Part shown: positions 27,401 through 34,464 of the stretch, one piece after another
Position numbering within the stretch: position 1 is the stretch's first letter
How the letters are laid out: each line of letters begins with the position of its first letter
Source of the DNA: Pirellulales bacterium
Lineage (GTDB): Bacteria; Planctomycetota; Planctomycetia; Pirellulales; Lacipirellulaceae
NCBI GenBank assembly: GCA_022841705.1
Contig: JALHQZ010000002.1
Location: 1,730,381 to 1,794,380 of the forward strand
Direction of reading: 5' to 3'
Length of the DNA: 64,000 nucleotides
Position numbers and translations under genes: made by a program
The notes under the pieces: model-generated
Told to the model about the DNA's origin: nothing
The model's input: the letters and a program-made list of their open reading frames with translations, nothing else
The model's database searches: none

Positions 27401-28279
27401 TTCGAACATGTCGATAAACGGCTGCATCGGTTGAGTGAACTTCTGCACGGCCTTGACCGTGTCGCCCAGGAAGCCTTGCATGAAGCTGTCGGCATCGAGC
27501 GAGAAGTTGCGGAACGCGATGACCGGCGTTTGTAATTGCGTGCCTTGGGTGTTAAAGCCCCAATCGAGTTCAAAATCCGTAAAGAACCGCGGGTTGAACG
27601 AGGCGTTGAGCGCGGGGTCCACGAGGCTCAAGGAGAGTCCAAGCCGCACGTGGGCATCGCCGGCGAAGTGCGATTCGATGCCGAACGTATTGGTGAAGTT
27701 GAACCCGAGCGTGCCATTGAAGGTGGTGCCCTCGTCCACCGCGCTGGCGTAGAGCAAGCCATTGAGGCTGGCAGTAAGCTGGAAGTTCGGCAGGCCGATG
27801 GCGAAGTTGATATCGAGCCCCGTCTTGGTGGGATCGAGCGACGGGACGCCGTTCGTAAGATTGAAGCCAACGTTGAGTACCGGGTTGATCGCCGCGCTCA
27901 CGCCGCCGGAGGTGTGAACTTGTAGGAACGCATCGAGGCCCAGATCGAACGTGAACGTTTCGTTGAACGAAGGGAGCGGAATCGCCAGTTCAAAGCTTCC
28001 GTTGGTGAGTGAGTCAACTTGGCTCGCCAAACTGGTGACGGAATCTTGAAAGACGGTGTTCCATTCATTCAGTTCGCTCAACTGCTCGCCCACTAGCGGC
28101 AGCGCGGTCATTACATCAAGCGCATTGTTCAGCGCGGTTTGATAGGGCTGCAGTTGAGCGACGAGGTCTTGCGAAACAGTCAGCAAGGTACGCTCTTCGA
28201 GCGTTTCGAAGCGGAGGCGGCGCGCTCGCTGACTTTTCCGACCGTAAACTTCCGCGCCGAATCGGACGGGCTTCGCCAT
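21392..28279 (-). CDS. Giant secreted protein with Ig-like repeats and dockerin-like calcium motif
   Basis: A 2,295-residue protein. Residues 23-33 ('RFETLEERTLL') are the planctomycete-specific N-terminal export signature seen on many large extracellular proteins of this phylum. A ~600-residue N-terminal domain of unknown family is followed by Asn/Gly-rich beta regions. Then come about five putative-Ig (He_PIG-type) repeats from about residue 1550 to 2040, each with a 'GI.ID..TG.ISGT' core (e.g. 'GISIDPQTGVVSGTV', 'GITINSTTGLITGTV'). Near residue 2145 two dockerin-I-like loops appear ('GDYNRDGAINGADHTLWR', 'DGNGNGLIDTGDYTIWR'). No PEP-CTERM tail. Start ATG 28279 has GGGGAGAG upstream. Probably a surface or adhesion protein. 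Confidence 0.88.
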   Translation of the reverse strand: MAKPVRFGAEVYGRKSQRARRLRFETLEERTLLTVSQDLVAQLQPYQTALNNALDVMTALPLVGEQLSELNEWNTVFQDSVTSLASQVDSLTNGSFELAIPLPSFNETFTFDLGLDAFLQVHTSGGVSAAINPVLNVGFNLTNGVPSLDPTKTGLDINFAIGLPNFQLTASLNGLLYASAVDEGTTFNGTLGFNFTNTFGIESHFAGDAHVRLGLSLSLVDPALNASFNPRFFTDFELDWGFNTQGTQLQTPVIAFRNFSLDADSFMQGFLGDTVKAVQKFTQPMQPFIDMFELPVPIVSAFDSSETMGDLFLKGAGLSEEQQDRFNMMVRIVKAVNSFDFSGTTGGATINFGDILLTGDARQTGQFFFNTTQLQGVIDDIMNSPALQEVQEKLETVASYVGFNAEAGFKYPLLENPGPVIGSLLTGQTEVMFSYDTGRQHFDLGASLGVGIPDLLGFFINAGIVFDARLAVGYDTAGLLKFIQNPVPESLLHGFYIDNSIDTTGPPIPNVPNPKKSSLYLQGYASLSASAGVTISGGLYADIAFELASNSVSTHVYLDDIITNLSNNVKVFNPSGRLYAAANIELTIPNPVGPNITLFSHRLSYQELLSFNIPPAPTPTLPLTVIDVTNQHTLLLDVTKMTPGGTVKVQPFHNYPITAGIGYLGDGIRVDYPGEIVMYVERKNDITTNYYNFVGLSGAVPDGVSIDIVDPFTVFATEGAPNPLPNQTNEGVLLAGGKNVVYKYTENPGGSLASVLLVGGLGSNSLAGGTMAFGNFVPAARINDAKNHFGNITGFDAAGQAYVSARIDSVLAPVDPTGIIGSTMTGSRGGLMYGGPGNNSFITQGPGAYELVGGPWVDSFNIRPSYNGVPATYAIDGGPGGNNTLTVRAPIGENVTFENAAIADKYDANLRALSIRANAGLSATAHGITKVQVTAETGADITIGDTSLLNIQWVVIGGTDLTFGGSSAPDVMTVTTNYSFFGTADRRLTPQLIVNNANVPPQANIDWRQAITSASLLQSYINAGWLRPLGAGPHNYYDSSFNYYPAGILVAPFARAAVDAPIYNVTRTFGNSGRTQTIQYQAVNTGFSTITLNGSGASDTYNITQGLGSFSQIVIADSDSSTQNQLNVEFRHPLLLPQQAIITNNVIELKYYTPVMLFDGRRYDGVQYTLYPYRFFASSVAYDPRVFFGSNVEATLKLGRPFKETIVNRDALGSTQRVTVLFDGALGDWQPTGTLGWNTVYRPDLLWYQIYNGTTPTNDYFTPYVATMAYDVTNSAQGVVALNTGFVQSPTGNAWNYYLSLIGSASSSVKVLANTGNLTLQQSSIGFAPGLYEVFGNSGNLRVYKTDGGVNTYYVWGNTGTITFDTFGPEVGQSDVIEIRANGGTVDINNRVSAFTLATANPDLIVNVVANSGQIDVDTIVPNNLFHSVRTQVNVGFGSLAAITGVINLSDSNLAASALLASTSLRIDDRNNAQAAPLWDFNRQRAILGNLQFNYQNLATFDPISRLDLYPAASTGLFLRQKPPFTTIRRTDQLLPNWVISGSNTWNFKDGETFSRTYTVSGMGALTPTFAASNLPPGISIDPQTGVVSGTVAANAYQLGANQALITVNNGLLTIGYTVQWQMQPAIELAPIVFPMRLLEGQLVASEPLQTTNTFPRPVTLAVNGLPTGLTFNPQTRIISGTIALGAAQQGPYTVTITASDGVEQVVISRELTVTGITITPPAPRVVYHGSSVSIPINATSASGGPLVFSVLNDTLPAWLTLNPHTGVISGVVPALASTNENFYIQLKATLGSDSAETLLYLVAVRPGITNYLQLSNGGPRTFVTGETINLFVDVVNRLDFPVSYSVTGLPAGVQLQSSGNYASITGTIAPGAASPTPYVVRVTATDGFSTSTVETQWSVSAPSTITIDPLPQFDLNATFPLEYQFPASTSLTATLTYSATGLPPGITINSTTGLITGTVPAQRAYDSIFDATITVSDGTNSRASAVRFRVLAPDFFAYSFPRYDNSGDITLTVNGGYFLSTALKQYPEVGPPVGTSFPAGLLDFSLFAYEPGGAVEVTIAGLTATELTNYYKYGPTPANSSAHWYNFLFGVATDGDSAVGTGREIVGDTLVLHLIDGGRGDDDLAQNGVIFDIGGPAIVTSPPALLGDYNRDGAINGADHTLWRTTFGTSVATPFLAADGNGNGLIDTGDYTIWRDRRTAPAVVATAAVSAIAPAGIFAPSPARRNSFSAVHDTIFSDLGASERPRRELLLQELRDAQRAPTDGDFDRAFECEVECEEPSEFTANLTTLVNGKL

Positions 28280-28584
28280 CGCAGACTCTCCCCAAGAGGC
28301 GACGCCCTCAACTGTTCAAGACAGTCCAGCGCCGCAAACGTCGACCAGTGCATCAGGTCCCCTGTCTCCCACGGTCCGGCCGCTGCAATGGCCAGAGGGT
28401 GAAAAGCTGCAGAAGGGGATTCGGGACGTTATTGTGGGTGCGGGCAGGCGAGAATGCAAGCTGAAACGCCTCAAAACGCAGCAATTCAGCGCGAAAGTTG
28501 ACGCCTCCGCCACACCCCGAGTAGGATGCGTCCCGGCGACTGGCGCTCCTGTGGTCCGCTTCACTCCGCAACCGGAAGGCTCCC
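28280..28584. promoter_or_regulatory. Divergent intergenic region
   Basis: About 305 bp between the divergent starts of the giant secreted protein and a PEP-CTERM gene, so both promoters should lie here. No repeat or recognisable operator was seen. Confidence 0.4.
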
Positions 28585-29301
28585 ATGAAACGGTTTCTCG
28601 GCTCAGTCACCCTCATCGCGCTCAGCGGTTGGATGCTTAGCTCTGCTCACGCCGCGACATTCGGCCCCACGCCGTATCTCTCCGTGAACGACAGTCCCTT
28701 CGCCAGCTTGCCATTTGGGATCTTTCGGCTTGAGAACTTTGAAGACGGGCTGCTCAACCTTCCCGGTACGAGTGTGAATGCGGGGGCAATTGTGGCGAAC
28801 CCTAGCGGGGCCACCGATTCGGTCGACAGCGACGACGGCGCGATCGACGGTTTCGGCCAAGGGGGACATTCGCTTTACTCGAACAACAGCGGCGCTGCGC
28901 TCGCGAACTTTACCTTCACCTTTGATGCCGGAGTGCTGGGCGGCTTGCCGGTTTACGCGGGGATTGTGTGGACGGACGTGGGGTTTGTCACTTCGGGCAA
29001 TAACTTCGCGGGGCCTGTGACGGCGGAAGCGTTCGACTCGGCGAATCTGTTGATTGGTACGATCGGCCCGATTCTGCTCGGCGGAGACGGCACGGTGAAC
29101 GGCTCTACGGCCGAGGACCGCTTCTTCGGCTTTTCAAACGTCAGCGGCATCTCGCGGCTGGTGATCTCGATGAGTAACTCCACCGATTGGGAAGTGGATC
29201 ACTTGCAGTATTTGATTCTGGTTCCGGAGCCCGCGAGTGTGACACTGATGGTGGGAATGGTGTTCGGCGCGGTGGTTTGGCGCCGGCGGCGAGCCCGGTA
29301 G
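28585..29301 (+). CDS. PEP-CTERM sorting domain protein
   Basis: Signal peptide at the N-terminus ('LGSVTLIALSGWMLSSAHA'), a ~190-residue domain beginning 'TPYLSVNDSPFASLPFGIFR' and continuing 'LENFEDGLLNLPGTS', and a C-terminal 'VPEPASVTLMVGMVFGAVVW' followed by 'RRRRAR', the standard PEP-CTERM signal. GGAAGG precedes the ATG. Exported and presumably cleaved by an exosortase outside this window. The central domain resembles PEP-CTERM proteins of unknown role and contains a Ser/Asp-rich segment that could bind calcium (inference). Confidence 0.88.
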   Translation: MKRFLGSVTLIALSGWMLSSAHAATFGPTPYLSVNDSPFASLPFGIFRLENFEDGLLNLPGTSVNAGAIVANPSGATDSVDSDDGAIDGFGQGGHSLYSNNSGAALANFTFTFDAGVLGGLPVYAGIVWTDVGFVTSGNNFAGPVTAEAFDSANLLIGTIGPILLGGDGTVNGSTAEDRFFGFSNVSGISRLVISMSNSTDWEVDHLQYLILVPEPASVTLMVGMVFGAVVWRRRRAR

Positions 29302-29337
29302 GCTGCGCTCCGCGATGAGCCAAACGGCGCCGATTGC

Positions 29338-30108
29338 TCACTCTTCGCCGCTGGCGAGCTGGGCAAAATCGACCACCAGTTTGTCGCGCTTCTTGGCGAT
29401 CGCGCGGTTGAGCTTTGCGGTGAGCGTGGCGCCATCGAGCTCATGCTCGGCCAGTTTCACGAGGCCCCGGCCGAGCTCGTGCGAAGCGTCGCCGTGTAGT
29501 TCGCCGAAGCGATTGAGGTCGAACTCGGCCAGCTCGAGGTGAGCGCCGGTGATGACCGGGTCAACAGCAAGGCCAACTGCGGGGGGCGGCGCGAGGCCGA
29601 GGCCCACTTCGCCGGAGATTTGCAGCCGCACGTGGGACGTGCCTTCGATGGTGATCGTGCCAAGATGCACGCCGCGGTTGAAGTTGCGCACTTGGGCCCA
29701 GCCAGAAATCGGCGAAGCGACGTCCAGCGTAAACGCGGCGCGACCCGCGGTGAGGCTTTGGAGATTGGTCACCCGCACCTGCAAGTTCCGCGGCGGATCG
29801 ACCAAATCAATGCGGTAGTGTTTCCACTGCCCGTGGCGCACTTCTTTGTGGCGGCGCTCGAAGCGCGGCTCGAACAGGTTGCCGTGGACTTCCAGGCCGG
29901 AGGTGATGCGCTTGGTATGGTCCCAGTTCTGCTTCTTTTCGTACTGCGGCGGAATGGCGTCGCGAATCACATCGGCGAGCAAAGCGCCGAGTTGTTCGGG
30001 AGGCATCGGCGGCGCAGCGTACGCGAAGGACGCTAGCAGCTGAGCAAAGTACGCAGCCAGCAGCAGGCAGCCGGCAGCGACGGAGAATGGCCTTCGTGAT
30101 TTGGGCAT
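29338..30108 (-). CDS. Secreted hypothetical protein (256 aa)
   Basis: A signal peptide ('VAAGCLLLAAYFAQLLASFAYA') is followed by a ~225-residue beta-rich domain with 'VTNLQSLTAGRAAFTLDV' and 'GVHLGTITIEGTSHVRLQIS', suggestive of a lipid- or membrane-interacting barrel or sandwich, and a basic C-terminal part ('LNRAIAKKRDKLVVDF'). No Cys after the signal peptide. Single gene convergent with the PEP-CTERM gene at 28585. Family not recognised. Confidence 0.7.
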   Translation of the reverse strand: MPKSRRPFSVAAGCLLLAAYFAQLLASFAYAAPPMPPEQLGALLADVIRDAIPPQYEKKQNWDHTKRITSGLEVHGNLFEPRFERRHKEVRHGQWKHYRIDLVDPPRNLQVRVTNLQSLTAGRAAFTLDVASPISGWAQVRNFNRGVHLGTITIEGTSHVRLQISGEVGLGLAPPPAVGLAVDPVITGAHLELAEFDLNRFGELHGDASHELGRGLVKLAEHELDGATLTAKLNRAIAKKRDKLVVDFAQLASGEE

Positions 30109-30207
30109 TTCGGTTTGGTCTTCGATCGTTCAAGAACTGCTGGCTGCAATCGTAATGACACGTGCTGCCTGCTGCCCTCGGCCTGCTGCCTGCTCCTCTG
30201 ACTACGC

Positions 30208-30244
30208 AAAAAAACCTGCCTTGGGTCTTGCGACCCAAGGCAGG
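30208..30244 (-). terminator. Rho-independent terminator of the cysteine-rich gene
   Basis: A perfect GC-rich stem (arms 'cctgccttgggtc' and 'gacccaaggcagg', 30215-30244) is followed on the minus strand by T7 (A7 at 30208-30214). It lies 44 bp past the stop of the 30288 gene. Confidence 0.9.
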
Positions 30245-30287
30245 CGAACTATTAACTCGACTGGTTACAGCGTTTCGTTAAGCCAGC

Positions 30288-31184
30288 TTAGCGAGCGAAG
30301 AAGCTCGTGCGGACCACGTCACGACCGCGACCGACGGCAGCAGCGGGGTCAGCAGCCGGGGCGGCCGGCATCGGGGCAGCTTCTTCGTGCACTTCAGCCG
30401 GGGCTTCAGCCGGGGCGGCAGCTTCTTCGCTGCAACCGCTGGCACAAGCATCAGCACAGCAATCGCTGGGGCAGCCGCAAGAGGCGTCACAGCAATCGCT
30501 GGGGCAACCGCAAGAGGCTTCGCAGCAACCGCAACCGCGATGACCGAACAGCTTGTCCAGGATGCAGCACTTCTTCGCACAGCAGCTGGTGGGGCAGCCA
30601 CACGAAGCTTCGCAGCACGAATCAGCGGGGCAACCGCACGAGGCATCGCAGCAATCGCTGGGGCAGCCGCACGAGGCTTCGCAGCAACCGCAACCACGAT
30701 TGCCAAAGAGGCGATCGAGGATGCAGCACTTCTTCGCACAGCAGCTACCGCAATCGCTGGGGCAACCGCACGAGGCTTCTTCGCAGCAATCACTGGGGCA
30801 GCCACACGAAGCTTCGCAGCAACCGCAACCGCGATGGCCGAACAGCCGGTCGAGGATGCAGCACTTCGGTTGGCAGGTGCCACAGCAGTTGTCAGCGGAA
30901 TCGCAGCAATCGCTGGGGCAGCCACAAGAGGCTTCGCAGCAACCGCAACCGTGATTACGCAAGCCACCGAACAGCCGGTCGAGCAAGCAGCATTTCGGCT
31001 TGCAGCAACCGCAGCAGTCATCGGCGGGGCAACCGCACGACGCGTCGCAGCACGAATCGTTCGCACAGCAACTGGGTTCACAACATCCGCCGCACTCGCC
31101 GCACCCACCCAGCAAGCCACCGGCAACGCCTTGGCTGGCCAGGGAGATGCTCACGACGAGCGCTCCTAGCAATTTCGACATCAT
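30288..31184 (-). CDS. Secreted cysteine-rich repeat protein
   Basis: A signal peptide ('SKLLGALVVSISLASQGVAG') is followed by a mature chain with 72 cysteines by my count, about a quarter of all residues. Four repeat units of about 45-60 residues each contain 'CC(L/I)LD(R/K)LFG' followed by 'GCGCCEASCGCPSDCC'. The C-terminal 50 residues switch to an Ala/Pro/Glu-rich tail ending 'GRGRDVVRTSFFAR'. ATG 31184 has GGAGA upstream. The CC/CxC density suggests either multiple disulfides in an exported structural protein or metal binding. A strong terminator and isolated position suggest monocistronic, possibly high, expression. Function unknown. Confidence 0.85.
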   Translation of the reverse strand: MMSKLLGALVVSISLASQGVAGGLLGGCGECGGCCEPSCCANDSCCDASCGCPADDCCGCCKPKCCLLDRLFGGLRNHGCGCCEASCGCPSDCCDSADNCCGTCQPKCCILDRLFGHRGCGCCEASCGCPSDCCEEASCGCPSDCGSCCAKKCCILDRLFGNRGCGCCEASCGCPSDCCDASCGCPADSCCEASCGCPTSCCAKKCCILDKLFGHRGCGCCEASCGCPSDCCDASCGCPSDCCADACASGCSEEAAAPAEAPAEVHEEAAPMPAAPAADPAAAVGRGRDVVRTSFFAR

Positions 31185-31875
31185 TGGTACCACGTCTCCT
31201 ATTCACGGCTTTCCCGATCACGCTACGTGCAGGCTTGTTTCTGTCCACTTGCTCGCGGGGCGATTGCGCTTAAGGCCGATCGGCTTAGGACCGTTGGCTC
31301 AGCGAAGCAGCCTTGTGGGCGGGTGGCGGGGGAAACTTGCAGGCGGGGAACTTGTAGCGGTGGGGGGTCAGCCAGGTTGAGCGTCAACACCAGTCGAGCC
31401 ATTCCATAGCTCGAATTAGTCCGGGCCGGTCGGTTGACGCGCAGGGATGCGCCGCATTTGGTTTGGTTAAGCTTCTCTTGCGACAACCTTCGTATCGGCG
31501 AGAGTTTCGGACCCCCTTGAATGATCGCAACGTGTTTTCAGCAAATGGTTTACGTCAACACCTAGGCAAACTGTTCCGGCTCGGTAAACCTTGCCGACGG
31601 TGACGATTTTCGCTTCACAATGGAGGGCGCCTGTAGCCTGATGGGTACCGGCTGCTACTCTTAAGGAAGCTGTAACGCGCGAATGCGTTGTCACACGTGC
31701 TAGCAAGCCTAACGCTAGCAGCGAAAAGAATCTCAGCGAGCCGGTGCGCTTTACCCCCCGGAGTTGCGTACCAAGCTCGCTCCTGGTTCACTCCGGGGGC
31801 TAACGCCCTCCGGCTGGCGGTCAAACTGATCGAAGAACGCCCGCAGAGTCACGACTGTTTAACAAGGTGAATACG
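31185..31875. other. Intergenic region with inverted repeat
   Basis: About 690 bp between divergent genes. It contains the inverted repeat E1 at 31738-31817; otherwise no gene, RNA or clear operator is seen. Promoters for the cysteine-rich gene (left) and the beta-propeller gene (right) should be here. Confidence 0.4.
31738..31817. repeat. Dispersed inverted repeat E, copy 1
   Basis: The right arm 'ctccgggggctaacgccctc' plus 'cggct' is identical to that of the element at 36161-36236; the left arm is more degenerate. It lies 50 bp upstream of the 31876 gene. Confidence 0.75.
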
Positions 31876-34260
31876 ATGCAAGCTGCCAAGCTGATTTTTA
31901 GCTGTTGCGTGATGAGTTGGCTCGCGACGGAGGCGGTCGCTCAGACGCCAGACTCTCTTCCCAAAAAGGTGATTGGCGCCATTGTCGATTCCCCCACTCC
32001 GCCCACCGCTGCGGATCCGCTCGATTGGCCCAATTGGCGGGGTCCGCTGCACAACAACAGCTCGCTCGAAACGGGGCTCCCGGCGAAGTGGAACCCGAAG
32101 GGGGGCAAGGGCAGTAACCTTTTGTGGAAGAGCGCGGAGCTCGCTGGGCGATCGACGCCGATCGTCATGCGCGGCAAGCTGTACACCCAGGTGCGTGACC
32201 AGCCGCGCAGCGAAACCGAAGGCGAAAAGGTCGTCTGCGCGGACGCCGCAACCGGCAAAGTCATCTGGGAACATCCGTTTAACGTGTATCTGACCGATCA
32301 GCCCGACACGCGTGTCGGCTGGTCGAGCGTGGTGGGGGATCCCGCCACGGGCCGCGTCTACTGCCAGGGTTCGTGCGGCTACTTCTGCTGTCTGGAAGGC
32401 GACACCGGCAAGCTGGTCTGGGAACGCAGCTTGCACGAAGAGCTGGGATTCATCACCACCTACGGCGGGCGCGTGAACTTTCCGCTGGTGTATGGTGATA
32501 CGGTCATCACGAGCGCCGTGGTCGTCGGCTGGGGCGACACGCCGCCGTGGAGTTTGATGGCCAAGCCGGCGCACCGCTTCATGGCGTTCGATAAGGCGAC
32601 CGGAGAGCTCCGCTGGCTGAGCGGCACGGGCCTGATTCCCACCGACACCACTTACAGCACCCCGGCGCTCGCGAAACTCGGCGGGCAGGACATGATGGTC
32701 TTCGGCTCCGGCGACGGCAATCTGTGGGGGATGAATGCCGGCACCGGCAAGATGATTTGGAACTATCCCTTCAGCCGCCGGGGGATTAACACCTCGCCGG
32801 TGGTCGGCCCCGATGGCACCGTCTACGGCGGGCATAGCGAAGAGAACACGGTCGGCCCGACGATGGGCGGCGTCGTAGCGCTTGATGGCGCCGCGACGGG
32901 CGACCTGTCCGGTAAGGAAAAGTGGCGCGAGTTTGAAGTACTGGTCGGCAAGTGCTCGCCGGTGGTGGTGGAAGATCGCCTCTACTTCTTCACCGAGACC
33001 GGCAAAATGATGGTGTACGACACCAAGACCGGCAAGCTGCTGGAGCGCAAAGCACTCGGCCGCTCGGGCCGTTCCACGCCGCTGTACGCGGATGGCAAGA
33101 TTTACATTCCCACTTCGGAAGGGGTGATGTACATCCTCGATCCCGCCCCGAAGGGCATTAAAATCCTGCACAAGGTACGGCTCGGCGACGAAGAGTTCAA
33201 CGCTTCACCGATTGTTTCGCACGGCAAGGTTTATCTGACCGGCAGCAAGCATGTCTACTGCTTAGCTGAGCCGAACGCGAAGGTAATTGCCGCGGCCGCG
33301 CCCCCCGCGCCCGCAACGCCCTCCGACGACAAGCCCGCCACGCTACAAGTCTCACCGTGGGATACGCTCCTCAAGCCGGGGCAAACGCAACAGCTCACCG
33401 CGCGGCTCTTCAACGCCAAGGGCGAATTCCTGCGTGAAGTTGCTGGTAGCGATTTGGAATATGCCGTCACCATCGGCCCCGGCTCGGTAACGCCCGATGG
33501 CCGCTATCAAGCGCCTGCCGGTAACAGTCACGCTGGCGCGCTGGTGACCACGAAGTTCGGCGACTTGACCGCGACCAGTCGGATGCGGATCATCCCGCCG
33601 CTGCCGTGGAAGTTCGATTTCACCGGCGCTACGGACGTGCCGATCACCTGGGTCGGCGGCCGCGTGCGCTATGTCGTGCGAGGCGAAGGTAATGACAAGT
33701 ACATCGCCAAGCCGAGCGATCTGCCAACCAAGCCCGGCGCGCCCTCCACCAAACTCGGCACGCGCAGCCAAATGTTCATGGGCCCCGCGGACCTGAGTAA
33801 CTACACCCTGCAAGCGGACCTCAATTTGCAAACGGGACTCGCGGGTGAGTCAGACGATGTCGGCCCCAAGCCCGAAGCGCCGCCGGCGATTGAAGGGGTG
33901 AACACCGAAAAGTTCCCTGACGTGGGGCTCATCAATGGCCGCTACGTACTGGCCATCTGGGGCACCGCCGGACAGCTGCGGCTGTTCAGTTGGGCAACCC
34001 ACGATTTCCGCGCTCAAAAAGAGATTCCGTTCAAGCCCGAAGCGAACGCGTGGTACACAATGAAGATTAAAGTCGTCCCCGAAGCGGACCACGCCCACGT
34101 GTTCGGCAAAGTCTGGAAACGCGGCGAAGCGGAACCGAAGGAGTGGACCATCGAAATGGAAGACCCCCGCCCAAACCAACAAGGCGCCCCGGGAATGTAC
34201 GGCAACTCCAGCGATGCCGAGTTTTACGTGGATAACATACTGGTGACGCCGAACGAATGA
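31876..34260 (+). CDS. Secreted PQQ-like beta-propeller protein (794 aa)
   Basis: N-terminal signal peptide ('LIFSCCVMSWLATEAVA'). Residues 50-450 carry the planctomycete 'WPNWRGPLHNNSS' opening and repeated PQQ/beta-propeller blades with the 'AATGKVIWE', 'GDTGKLVWER', 'KATGELRW' and 'AGTGKMIWN' pattern. Residues ~490-560 form an Ig/BIG-like domain; the C-terminal part ends with a jelly-roll-like segment ('GNSSDAEFYVDNILV'). Periplasmic or surface located. A quinone cofactor is not required by such repeats, so enzymatic activity is unproven. ATG 31876 has AAGG upstream; GTG 31867 is an alternative. It is followed after a repeat by a second propeller gene, perhaps of a common pathway. Confidence 0.87.
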   Translation: MQAAKLIFSCCVMSWLATEAVAQTPDSLPKKVIGAIVDSPTPPTAADPLDWPNWRGPLHNNSSLETGLPAKWNPKGGKGSNLLWKSAELAGRSTPIVMRGKLYTQVRDQPRSETEGEKVVCADAATGKVIWEHPFNVYLTDQPDTRVGWSSVVGDPATGRVYCQGSCGYFCCLEGDTGKLVWERSLHEELGFITTYGGRVNFPLVYGDTVITSAVVVGWGDTPPWSLMAKPAHRFMAFDKATGELRWLSGTGLIPTDTTYSTPALAKLGGQDMMVFGSGDGNLWGMNAGTGKMIWNYPFSRRGINTSPVVGPDGTVYGGHSEENTVGPTMGGVVALDGAATGDLSGKEKWREFEVLVGKCSPVVVEDRLYFFTETGKMMVYDTKTGKLLERKALGRSGRSTPLYADGKIYIPTSEGVMYILDPAPKGIKILHKVRLGDEEFNASPIVSHGKVYLTGSKHVYCLAEPNAKVIAAAAPPAPATPSDDKPATLQVSPWDTLLKPGQTQQLTARLFNAKGEFLREVAGSDLEYAVTIGPGSVTPDGRYQAPAGNSHAGALVTTKFGDLTATSRMRIIPPLPWKFDFTGATDVPITWVGGRVRYVVRGEGNDKYIAKPSDLPTKPGAPSTKLGTRSQMFMGPADLSNYTLQADLNLQTGLAGESDDVGPKPEAPPAIEGVNTEKFPDVGLINGRYVLAIWGTAGQLRLFSWATHDFRAQKEIPFKPEANAWYTMKIKVVPEADHAHVFGKVWKRGEAEPKEWTIEMEDPRPNQQGAPGMYGNSSDAEFYVDNILVTPNE

Positions 34261-34264
34261 CGGG

Positions 34265-34420
34265 AAGGAGATAATGGGGATGAACTGGGGATAAGGGAGA
34301 TAAAGGGAACACTAATCAACGCTAATTGACACTAATCAGATGAGCGAAGATTAGTGCTGATTAGTGTTCCAAAATCTTTTCTTCATCCCCCTTATCCCCA
34401 GATCATCTCCGTATCTCCTA
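34265..34420. repeat. Dispersed inverted repeat between the two propeller genes
   Basis: The left half 'ggggataagggagataaagg' / 'gaacactaatcaacgctaat' pairs with the right half 'attagtgctgattagtgttc' / 'cccccttatccccagatcat'. Nested arms of about 20-25 bp span about 155 bp. Confidence 0.8.
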
Positions 34421-34464
34421 AAATTTTGATCACGTTTTTCAATTCAACTTCGAGAGATCAAGCG

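Noticed and set aside
30430..31100. Regularly spaced DNA repeats resembling a CRISPR array
   Set aside because: The repeats are in frame, vary in spacing and code for the 'CGCCEASCGCPSDCC' protein motif; there are no unique spacers and no cas genes.
30101..31273. Long plus-strand ORFs (up to 390 codons) opposite the cysteine-rich gene
   Set aside because: They are Ser/Arg- or Gln-rich reverse translations of the Cys-rich repeats; the minus-strand gene has a signal peptide, an RBS and a terminator.
31849..33171. 440-codon minus-strand ORF opposite the first beta-propeller gene
   Set aside because: Composition is that of an antisense shadow in GC-rich DNA; the plus strand encodes a clear propeller with signal peptide.
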